64,000 nt of DNA, from positions 3,038,001-3,102,000 of the forward strand of contig NC_091880.1 in assembly GCF_019399895.1 (NCBI RefSeq). Reading direction: 5' to 3'. Below the pieces are notes generated by a model. It had not been told where the DNA came from. It made no database searches and saw only the letters and a list, made by a program, of their open reading frames with translations. Shown one piece after another: positions 23,292-33,100 of the stretch. This DNA comes from Cardiocondyla obscurior (taxonomy: Eukaryota > Arthropoda > Insecta > Hymenoptera > Formicidae). The first letter of the stretch is position 1, and each line of letters begins with the position of its first letter. Made by a program: the position numbers and the translations under genes.

Positions 23292-26177
23292 ATGAAGGTG
23301 ACCGTGTGCTTCGACAACGTCCGAGTGGTGGTCCCGTGCGGAGATGGAACCTTGCTGGTTAAGGATCTTATGCACGAGGCCATTCTGAGGTACAAAAAGG
23401 CCACTGGCAAGAACGATAACACTTTGGTCGTCAACAGCTTGTCTTCCTTGACGGGAGGCGGTTTACTGGATCCGGACGACAGATTGTGCGATGTGGCTGA
23501 CGACAGAGAACAGATTGTGGCACATTTCGCCGGCTCCGATGTCAATCACGTTGGTGGCGACGGCGCGAGCTCAGTTGGCACAAACAGTCCTGACTTTTTT
23601 CACAGAGATAGCAAGGAGCAGGCTTATCCAATCGATATCCATTCCTCTACGTCTAATAGTATTAAGAGAGAAAGCACCAAGCGCCTTTCGATGCACGCAT
23701 TGTCAACGAGAGAGCCTTCGCTCGCGATGTATTCTGCTCAATCCCTGCCGCGAGAGTCTCGACGTAGGGAACCTTTAGGTCAAGATTCTAAAGCTCCGTA
23801 TGAATTTGGTAGTAATATTGAACCCGGAAATCAAGAGGTACGAGAAATAGTGATAAAAAATGAGGCAGGGCCGCTGGGGCTCCACGTGGTGCCATGTTAC
23901 GACTTGTTAGGCAATGATCAAGGACTCAGAGTCGAAGGTATTGAACCGAACGGTCGTATTGCCAGGGACGGACAGATTGATCTACACGACAATATTATAA
24001 AAATAAATGGCCACAACTTGTTGCACATACCATTCCCGAAAGTTCAAGAGATATTTAGATTATGCATGAATGATCCTTGTTTACAAATTTCTGTTGTTAA
24101 ACATAAAAAAAAGGTAAAAAATGAGAAATCTTTACACAAAAATCCAGGAAATACCAGTGGTGGATCAGAAAAAACCGAAGGCGATGAGAGTGTCAAGAAA
24201 CTTCAATGCAGCAATTATAATCTTTTACAAACTGCAAATACAAGGAAAATTGGACGAATGATAGAGATAGAATTAGTAAAGGGAAGTAACGGTTTAGGAT
24301 TTAGTGTTACAACGCGTGATAATCCTGCTGGAGGACATTGTCCTATATATATTAAGAATATATTACCAAAAGGCGCTGCAGTGGAAGATGGAAGATTGAG
24401 ACCTGGTGATAGATTGCTAGAAGTAAATAATAAGGAGATGACTGGAAAAAGCCAAACAGAGGTTGTGTCGTTGCTCAGAAGTATTCCTGCCGGAGGTAAA
24501 GTAAGAATAATAGTATCGCGTCAAGAAGAAGTTTCTTCAAACATTCCAGATGCTCAAGCCATTGCAACATCTGCTCCCCCGGCTGCTGAAGTAATGAATA
24601 ATTCGAAATATTGGAATGCATTAAATAGATCGCCAACTAAAAAGAACAATGTACCGGATAAAGTGAGTACTCATAATTACGAGAAATGCACATACAAACC
24701 AGTTAAATCTTCGGAGGATATAGTCTTATCTCCACGGAAGAATCGCGTGATAATGAATTTAGATATACCGGTGCATGATTCAGAAAAGGCTGGCTTAGGC
24801 GTTAGCGTTAAAGGCAAAACCAACAGTTGTGATGATAACACCAATATGGATTTAGGTATTTTTATAAAAAGTGTTATCCACGGAGGTGCAGCATCGAGGG
24901 ACGGTCGTTTGCGGACCAATGATCAATTGCTCAGAGTTAACGGCGTATCTTTGCTGGGGCTATCTAATTCCGAAGCAATGGAAACTTTAAGAAGAGCAAT
25001 GCTTAACACAGACAGCTCAGTAACTGGTGTGATTAATCTTATAATAGCTAGAAGAGTATCATCGTACGACACGAGTGACAAGAATACTCCAGATAATATA
25101 CAATCTCATCGTAAGCCAGAAGTTAGTAGTATATACATATCCGATTCTGCTAAAATAAACGATAACATAGTCAAGGAAAAGAACACTTCAAATTCTCAAA
25201 CCGATGTTCTGGATAACGGAGGATTATTATCTTGCGTTACAACTTCGCCGTGGAATCCTGTCATTGATAGATTAACTGAGCAATACAGCAAGAGCAGCCT
25301 AAGAAACGAAAGTTATTGCCTCGCTACGAATAAAACATGGATCGAGCCTATTAATAATGTGAAGAAAATTATAGGATCCCGCGACGATCGAGAAGCAGTA
25401 TTGCTCGAAGAATCTAACAATGATAGCTCTCAAGGAAACGACGCGAAACGAAATACTGAGGATAAAGACAGCCAATATTCCGGAGATCCTACATACGATA
25501 GTCAGTTATCTTTGGAAGAATTAAATTCGTCTTCAAATAAGTTTTCCCGCGATGCTCTTGGTAGACAGAGCATGTCTGAGAAACGACACGCTGCACTCGA
25601 CGCTAAAAATACGGATACTTACAAAAGAAATAAGAAACTACGTGAAAGCAGAGAAAATAAAAATACGGATCAACTTAATCAGAAATCGACGAGCCAAACG
25701 AGTAATCACTTAAGTGACTTAGGAGATTCAAAGAGAAGCAGTAAATCGAAAACTTTTGAGAAACATACGAGTTTCGAAAAGCACGTAAAGGCCTTAGCTG
25801 GAAATACAAATGTCGACAATAATGTAAAACACTATGAAAAGCCTGTTGACGTTGCTCAATCGGAATATATGTACACTATACCCGGATGCAATAATAAGTT
25901 TCTTTCGCCAAAAAAACATTGGCTTGTGGATGATGTACATAGCGAAGTTACGAGTAGCAATAATATCAAAGATGAGAGAGAAGGCTTTTCGAATAGTCGC
26001 GGGGATGTAAAACAGGCATCTCTCAATTCAGCATTAGATGACCGATATAAACGAAAGAAAAATGGCCTTCGGTCAATACTCCGATTAAATAGAAATAGGA
26101 AATCACTTAACTTCGAAGGTAGTATAGATACAAGACACGAAACTAGTAAATACTGCAGAATCGGTTATATCGCATAA
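23292..26177 (+). CDS. baz: Par-3/Bazooka polarity scaffold, single uninterrupted frame
   Basis: Scaffold of the Par-3/Par-6/aPKC complex that sets apical-basal polarity at the cell cortex. 961 residues. The N-terminal oligomerisation domain (about 1-80) starts MKVTVCFDNVRVVVPCGDG, as in insect Bazooka. PDZ1 is about 183-272 (GPLGLHVV), PDZ2 about 323-412 (GLGFSVTT), PDZ3 about 484-589 (GLGVSVKG). The aPKC-binding and phosphorylation region at about 751-772 reads FSRDALGRQSMSEKRHAALD. Near the end a basic patch (KKNGLRSILRLNRNRK) resembles the Par-3 membrane-associated motif, then the protein stops. The SLESLQ motif and long coiled C-terminus known from other Par-3 proteins are absent (Drosophila Baz is about 1460 aa). 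The whole frame has no intron. It could be a retrocopy, a lineage-specific intron-free gene, or the main gene with a short C-terminus. Confidence 0.93.
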   Translation: MKVTVCFDNVRVVVPCGDGTLLVKDLMHEAILRYKKATGKNDNTLVVNSLSSLTGGGLLDPDDRLCDVADDREQIVAHFAGSDVNHVGGDGASSVGTNSPDFFHRDSKEQAYPIDIHSSTSNSIKRESTKRLSMHALSTREPSLAMYSAQSLPRESRRREPLGQDSKAPYEFGSNIEPGNQEVREIVIKNEAGPLGLHVVPCYDLLGNDQGLRVEGIEPNGRIARDGQIDLHDNIIKINGHNLLHIPFPKVQEIFRLCMNDPCLQISVVKHKKKVKNEKSLHKNPGNTSGGSEKTEGDESVKKLQCSNYNLLQTANTRKIGRMIEIELVKGSNGLGFSVTTRDNPAGGHCPIYIKNILPKGAAVEDGRLRPGDRLLEVNNKEMTGKSQTEVVSLLRSIPAGGKVRIIVSRQEEVSSNIPDAQAIATSAPPAAEVMNNSKYWNALNRSPTKKNNVPDKVSTHNYEKCTYKPVKSSEDIVLSPRKNRVIMNLDIPVHDSEKAGLGVSVKGKTNSCDDNTNMDLGIFIKSVIHGGAASRDGRLRTNDQLLRVNGVSLLGLSNSEAMETLRRAMLNTDSSVTGVINLIIARRVSSYDTSDKNTPDNIQSHRKPEVSSIYISDSAKINDNIVKEKNTSNSQTDVLDNGGLLSCVTTSPWNPVIDRLTEQYSKSSLRNESYCLATNKTWIEPINNVKKIIGSRDDREAVLLEESNNDSSQGNDAKRNTEDKDSQYSGDPTYDSQLSLEELNSSSNKFSRDALGRQSMSEKRHAALDAKNTDTYKRNKKLRESRENKNTDQLNQKSTSQTSNHLSDLGDSKRSSKSKTFEKHTSFEKHVKALAGNTNVDNNVKHYEKPVDVAQSEYMYTIPGCNNKFLSPKKHWLVDDVHSEVTSSNNIKDEREGFSNSRGDVKQASLNSALDDRYKRKKNGLRSILRLNRNRKSLNFEGSIDTRHETSKYCRIGYIA

Positions 26178-26716
26178 ATGGAAAGACAATATACATAATT
26201 GCAAAAATTCTGCATAAGTAAATAATATATATATTGTCACGCATCTACAAACATATACACATTTTTGCATATATATATATAGATATATATTTTTTTTTTA
26301 ATCTATATGATCTATTCCAAAGTGCCTTATATCATTAAAAGAAAATAATTAATTTTGTATATATAATTTTGTACTTGTCTTTAATTGATACGGATCATGT
26401 ACTTACTACGATATAAATTATATGTATACATAAGTTATACGAGACACCAGAATGAAACAATAGTTCCAAAGGAGAAATTATATTCCACTGCTAAGTTGAT
26501 TTATTTTCGTCGTTCTCATCGATTTAATATGTACCTCTGCAATTTTTAATTTGTAATATAAACGTCAATTGACATCGAAGATAAACACGTTAACATTTTA
26601 AAAAAGTCACGGAAATTATATTGGTAGGTACAGATTTTTAACTAACCAACATTTTTTTTTAATTTACTTTTCTATAATTTAATAATGTTATTTTGTTGTA
26701 TGTTTCAGTATTTCAG
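26178..26716 (+). other. Spacer, bazooka 3' UTR and uL10m upstream region
   Basis: AT-rich, with (TA)n at 26223-26295. The first exon of uL10m should lie here, but I could not find an ATG that splices in frame. A candidate donor TTG|GTAGGT is near 26622, but the frames before it hold stops. Confidence 0.4.
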
Positions 26717-27522
26717 ATTACTTCAAATACAATTCTCTATCAACAAAAACGTTTTCGAGGCAAAATCAACATACAAAAGCCCAGACAGCCACATTATTTG
26801 AGGACATTGGTAAATGAATTTCTGACGCCGTACTACCCATCTCCAAATGAAGGAAAAACATTAGAGGAATTGTGCCGCAAACCAACAAAAATTATTGAAG
26901 AAGAAAAGAAAAAGAAGGAATATAATCCTTATGAAATAATCATAGCACGTGAGGTTCGCAATTGGTTCGACAATTCGAAAATGATTGCTATTTTCCATCA
27001 AAATCCTATGTCAAGAGATGACGAGTTCGAGTTAACAGTTGCATTGAGGAAGGAGAATATGTACTTCAAACGATATAGCAAAAAGATTATGACCTTAGCA
27101 CTGACGGATTCACCTTACACGGCGACAATGCCGTTATATATGTGTCACTTTGCCATTATATTTGGCTCTGATGTAAACGCCACTGCTCTAGAAAAAATTG
27201 TTAAGAACTTTCCACAAATTATTTTATTAGGTAAGTAATTTTGAAAATTTTCACTAAAATGCAAAAATAATAATAAAACTACTTGTTCGTTACAGGAGGT
27301 GTACTAGAGGAACATGTACTCACCAAGGAAAACTTTTTGAGATATGGCAAAATGGATCTTACATCATCGCGAGTTCATCTCGTTCAATTATTGCAGAGTG
27401 CAGGCGGTAACAACTTAAATCGGCAGCTCACGCATCATCAATCCACATTAGTTGCACGATTAAAACAGATTGGTACAAACGAAACAACTTCCGGAGAGAA
27501 CGAAGAATCGGTGCCCGTATAA
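26717..27522 (+). CDS. mRpL10: Mitochondrial large ribosomal subunit protein uL10m, 5' end unresolved
   Basis: Nuclear-encoded protein of the mitochondrial ribosome stalk base. Exons 26717-27230 and 27296-27522 (donor TTAG|GTAAGT, acceptor TTACAG, frame kept) encode 246 residues to the stop. The KRFRGKINIQKPRQPHY segment near the N-terminus is typical of insect mRpL10, and the alternating alpha/beta body (GGVLEEHVLT) fits the uL10 fold. Tandem acceptors end at 26708 and 26716, the second giving a codon-aligned start. A first exon carrying the ATG and start of the mitochondrial targeting peptide (roughly 10-20 residues) is missing from the model. Confidence 0.85.
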
Positions 27523-27900
27523 CTGCAAAAGTTGTATCGATAATTTATTATACATCGTACATTTATCAAAAGCTTTAAGTAAAGTATGATTTATTTCCCT
27601 ACACTTTGTATTTACGGCAAGAATAAGAAACATTGGTACAAAGTTAAGTGTTCTTTTTTATTTTATTAGAGTCTCACTTCTGTCAACGATGCCGTAATAA
27701 GATTATAATCATTGAGCAAGCAATATATTTCCTATCGGATATTAATTTATTCGAGCTTATGTTAAACGCACATATAAAAGATCTTCGTACGTCGCATCGA
27801 GTTTGTAAATTATGTCAATATGAATAATATAAAAGCATTTCTAGGATATCTCATTATCACCGTAAACTTCACGTTTGCTCATTGTGACGGTTGCAATTCT
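27523..27900. other. 3' UTRs of convergent uL10m and RBCK1
   Basis: 378 bp between two stop codons on opposite strands. Contains a candidate poly(A) signal for the minus-strand gene and no coding sequence. Confidence 0.6.
27746..27751 (-). terminator. Candidate poly(A) signal for RBCK1
   Basis: TTTATT on the plus strand reads AATAAA on the minus strand, about 150 nt after the RBCK1 stop. A second copy at 27662-27667 is an alternative. Confidence 0.35.
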
Positions 27901-30167
27901 TTAGTGGCAGTAATTGCAACGGGGATGACACTTGACTCCATTTTCACCACATTTGCAGCCACCGGATGTGTCTCCTTTACCCTGCGACAAGCAACAAGCA
28001 CGATCAATAAGCTCGTAGACCATAACGACGTCGTTAATTGTTAACAAGTTTACGCTCGTTATAACCCATATAAGCTTTCAGAAAATAAATGGCAGGAAAT
28101 AAATTAATATTTACACCCGGGCCCCAACGCGGTCCTCTGGTTACCCAGCATATCTCTGTTTTGCACATGGAGCAAACCAGCCAGTCACAACCCCATTTCT
28201 TCATAAGAACGACGGCACACGTAGGACACGCAAGTGCTTCTCCTCTATCGACCATTTCTTTAAGCATTGCCGCTGTTCTTTTGGATTCCTGATCGGTTTC
28301 TTTCGAAAGTTGCAATTCTTGCTGATACTGCCTGCAATTCTTTCCGGTGTGAACAACCTATGGAATCGAAATTTATATGCCTATCAGTAATTTGTAAAAT
28401 CTTTCTCATTATAAATTAATTTTATTTGCTATTTAAACGTACGTATTGCTAAATAAAAAAATTTGTAATGTAATATACTAGGAGAAAAAAAGAGAAAAGG
28501 AAGATTAATACAATTTTTTAATATTTCTCCATTCTCGATTAAATATTGTGTCAATTTTAATAAAAGCGTTGTTAATATTTTATGCAATCGTAATTAAAAC
28601 GTAAAATCAGTAATTTATCTATGGAAACAAAAAACGAAGCAACGAAAAAAGAATTTTTTTTTTCATTAATTTGAACGAGAATACTCATATATATTATGTA
28701 TTTTTCGTAAAATAGCCTTTAATTCAAATATTTCATATTTCCATAAAAATACAGCGCGGAACTTTGTTGTAAATTATTTTATTAATATTACACATCAACA
28801 TCGCGCACGTAAATTAATGGCAGTATTTTTATTTCTTCAGTTCACGTCACAATTCGATTTTTGTTTCCTCCTTTTTATAAAAGTAAGCGACCGCTCACCT
28901 GACAGGTAAGACAGTTATTGGCTCCGCACACGGGACACAGGAAATTATTCACGTCGTCGTCGTAGATACACCAGCCAGGACAGTCTGGTGTCTTGCAGTG
29001 GAAGGCTTTGTTTCCGGCGTTATTCTCCGCTTGTGCAATCGACTTCGCGAGGTGTTGCTGATAAACCTCCGGCTCAACGAGCTGGGCGTAAACAATAATA
29101 GGATCACCGCAAACTTTATTAAAACTTAAGTCGGTTAATCTTAAACAAAAGCTCACCGCTTTGATCTCGCGTTCTTGCAGAGTCGATTCGCACGTATAGT
29201 CGGGATCTCTGTACGGGCACTTCACCTCCGCTTCTTCGCAATAAGCGATCGTATTGACGATACATGGCCTGCGAATACAAGAGAAAATTTATTATACACG
29301 TAAATACAACGCGCACATTTGTCGTGACTAATAGATTGAAAAATGTAATTAGGCCGTTAATTTTTTTTCTCTCTCTCTCTCTTTGCGTAATTGCACTGAG
29401 CATACACTTGCATTGTGGAATTTAGAATATAACGTATGTACACTGAGAGCTAGATATAGCGTTTGCTGCGGTGAAGGCGGCTAGCGTGGTGTGCGTCGAG
29501 TCTCCCGCGAAGTGCGTAGTGTGCGTGACGAAGTGGGTGAGTGAGGAGCAGTGCAATCCCACTGCTTTTCCTCCCACCTTCTCGATTCCCCTTCCCAACG
29601 GCCGGCGCACACCACGGTCACGTATACGATCGCAACGCGTTTTGCAGTAACACATGTAATAATTGTCTCATTAGTAATGTACACACATGAATCAGCGTAT
29701 TATAGAACAGATAAATATATCTGTGATGTATCGCGATTAATGTGTAGCGCGTACATGTATATATCTCAAGCCAGCTACGTGCATTTCGCTAGGATAAATT
29801 GGAATCGACCTAGCCGGCGATTGTGGGGAACGGCTATAATGAGCGAGAGCGATCTATTGTAGATTATTCTCGTGGAGGGCAAACACCTGCGGAGAGGCGC
29901 GATACGACTGCCGAAATTGGTCCTTGTACTTAACGGATTAAACAGTAATTAAAGCTGGGATGTGGAGCAGATTAAGGGGTTCTACCTGCAGAACATGTGT
30001 AAGCAATCCCTTAGAATTACACCTTCGCGCGGGCCATATGTAACGAAGCATATTGGGCACTCGATTGGCTCGGAATTCGGGATAACGTCCCAGTTCTCCA
30101 GCGATATCAGCTCCTCGTACCGTGCTATCTTGACATCTTCCGGCACGTCTGCCTCCGTTGTTTCTTG
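27901..30167 (-). CDS. RBCK1: RBCK1 exons 5-9: RING1-IBR-RING2 catalytic module
   Basis: Exons 30167-29986, 29268-29157, 29081-28899, 28357-28115 and 27981-27901. The RING1 pattern CPICF...CLHMFCRPC...CPYRDPDYTC and the IBR HCKTPDCPGWCIYDDDVN follow human HOIL-1 closely. In RING2 the CPTC...KKWGCDWLVC block has the thioester cysteine followed by Asp-Trp. The C-terminus WGPGGKGDTSGGCKC...CNYCH keeps the HOIL-1-specific extra zinc site and terminal His. In human HOIL-1 the matching Cys460, Trp462 and His510 serve ester-bond ubiquitination of hydroxyl groups. The 717-bp intron between the first two of these exons contains a CpG-rich patch (about 29470-29645) of unknown meaning. Confidence 0.94.
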
Positions 30168-33100
30168 CTATCGTCGCGTGAACATATCAAAGCGTACGTT
30201 ACATATCTTCCTCTTTAACAAATATACAACTAGCCGACAAACAAATAAGCATCGACCATACTGCGATGGCGTTTATCTTAATCTTTAAACTGCTGAAAAA
30301 CGAAACTTAACAGTTCGCATTTCGTCAAACTTTAATTTTGAATTGAACAAAGCACTTATGCATGCATCGAAAGAATTGATTTCTCGTTAGGCGCTTTTAT
30401 GTAGTCCAAGAATTAATAAATAAAATTAAGATTAAAATACTATATCTATGCGATTTATTACCTGATGTTCATCTATTGTCAATGTCTTATCATCCTCCTG
30501 AATTTTTTCCTCCTTCTCGACCGTTTGTGACGCTTCTATTGATAAATCTTGCGGCGGCAGTTCAAGAATTTTTTCTGCTGATTGTGGCTTATTCGTCTGT
30601 GCTGTATTATCGGCATGCAGTTCTATAAAATTTCGCAACATGTTAATTTACAACTAAGAAAAAAAAAAAAAAAAGATAAAGTATTTTATATAATAATTAA
30701 TTTATAAAATATATATTGTCGGCGTTTTTTTTATTAATATATTTTTTATTAATATATATTTTTTATTAATATATTAACAGTGTTAGGCTAGGCGACCGTC
30801 GGAAGACTGGTCGCCTGCAATCGTATTTTAAAGATAAAACGGCAAGCTGTGGAATAAAAATTCGGGAGTTTTTATTTAATTTAAGTGAGGAATTAAATGT
30901 TTAGTCACATTAATGAAATTACCAGGTGCTACGAGGTAAAGGAAGACCGGCAAACCATCCACTGCATTTAATTCGTCGAGGGTGGCTTCATCGTGGTCGG
31001 CCAAGTTTTTTCCAATGATCCATCGCTGCACGTTCGTGGGTATTTCAAACTCCGTATGTATCTTTGTCTTCAGCTCGGCTACCGTCATTCTCGTCGGCAG
31101 CTGTTATCACAGCCCGGTCCATGAAACGTTTTGTTTGCATATCGAACAACCCGTCAGTATCGGTTACTTACCTGAAGTGGTATAGGCCCTTGGTGTGCGA
31201 GTTTGTCTTCGATATACATATTGACTTTAATCGACTGATCCTTCAAACACGCCGCCGAGCGCTGTCGTATCACGGAACAATGGATTTTGAGCCTGGCCAA
31301 TTCCTTCGCTAATCCCGCTGCTTGCTGATGATGACCCGACGCAATGGCACCTTCCAACTTCCTTAATAATCGATTTATGGCCAGAGTGTTCATGTTTTTC
31401 GCTGTTGAATTATCATCTGCAATAACAATAAATAATTACATAAATGCAAAATTCAAATAAGGCAGTAAAAAATAATTTTTTTTTTTTTTTAATAAATTTA
31501 TTTGCATTTATTAATTTTTTATTTAGATATTTAAAATAAAATGCAATAGTAATATTTTTATTTAATTTTTATTCAAATTTGTCATGAAAGTATCGTTTTA
31601 CCGAATAATATTTACCTTCACTTATAAGCTCATCATTGTGCAACATATTTCTACTATCGTTTGTAATATCAAACTGCTTTTCGGGCTGATTACTTTGCGT
31701 AATATTCTCAGATGTCGTCGGATCCGGTCGTTGCTTCGACGATATGGGCGGTACGTGAGTATTGGCGTACATCGACGGTTCTATTACATTGGCATAAGTG
31801 TTTCCCTTGTATACCTCATTCGTGGTCTTCATGGCTTCTATCTCGGCGAAATCGCGTGGCCGTATCAGTTGGAAAGTATTCTTCACAAGGGCCGAACCTT
31901 TGCCAGAAGTTTTGTAGAGCACGTCCTCGTGCTTCCACCCCGATGTAGACGGCTGTTCCCCGGAAGTAGAGGGCTGATTTAATCTACGAATGTTTCCGCT
32001 GGTTTGCGCCGACGAGGATACCTTTTGCTTATCCGTTTCGTAATCGTTCGACGACGTGACCGTCGTCTTCGTAGCTGTGACCGAGGCAACGTAGGAGGTC
32101 TTGTTCGCAGGCACAGGTGAACGCTTCTCTACCTTACTGAGAACGTTGCCGTCGTTTGACATAATCTTCTTCGACTTGGGCCGTTTCGGTAGCGAATGCT
32201 TCATCTCCTTCAGCATCTCCTTCAAATCCGTGGTAATTGGATCCTCGACGGTATTGAGAGCGGTTAATTTTGCCTTGCCGGACTTCGCCTTTTGATTTGA
32301 ATCAATTAAACGCGACGTTCCCTTGTCTTCCATCGATCTTTCCGGCTGTATCATCGATCTTGTTTTGCCATCCTTCTCGGCTTCCACCAGAATGTCAAGC
32401 ACTTTGGCCACTTTGTTCGATACGGCTTCGTTCTCTGGAACTTTGCCTCCGATACTGTTAAATTCAGCTGCCGGTTTCCGTTCAACGAGCTTGAATTCCC
32501 TGGAACGCAGCTGTCGGTCGATCTCGTCAAAAATATCCGAAAACTCTTTTTGCACTCCTTCCGCCTTTTCTCTGAAAGGATCTAACGCGCTTTCTGTACC
32601 TTCGGATAAATTACGCGCACGGGAAAACAGAAATTTTCTTCTCGTCTCGTTATTTAATCTCGGCGATTGCTCGGCTTTGTTCTTCATCTCTTTCGCGATT
32701 TCTTGCCGCGATCTTATTTTATCTTCCGAAATAGCCGCATCTTTTTGCGCGGTTAAAGACTCGTTTGTGCGATTCGCGGCGAGTTGACTTTGTAAAAATG
32801 CTATTCTGCTGGATGCATCCTTCATCAGCTGATCATTTTGCTCTCTGCCGGATGCAATTTTAATGTCCATCGACTTCACGTCCGCGCGCGTTGGCTCAGC
32901 TCTGTTTTTCGACGATCTCTGCTGCGGCAAAAAATACCTGGAAATATCTTTGTCGACGCGGACGCTTTGACCGAGATCTTGTTGCATCGAGAATCTCTGA
33001 TTTCTCCAATCGCCGATCTCTTCGAATCTACTGCCTTTTGCCTCGCGATCGAGCTTATAACTCGCCTGATCTCTTTTCGCGAAGAAATTAGCGTTAACCG

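Noticed and set aside
31569..31615. Ending the large minus-strand frame at its own stop as a separate 1007-residue gene
   Set aside because: A good donor at 31616 and a phase-matched acceptor 199 nt later join it to HOIL-1L; kept only as a possible alternative transcript.
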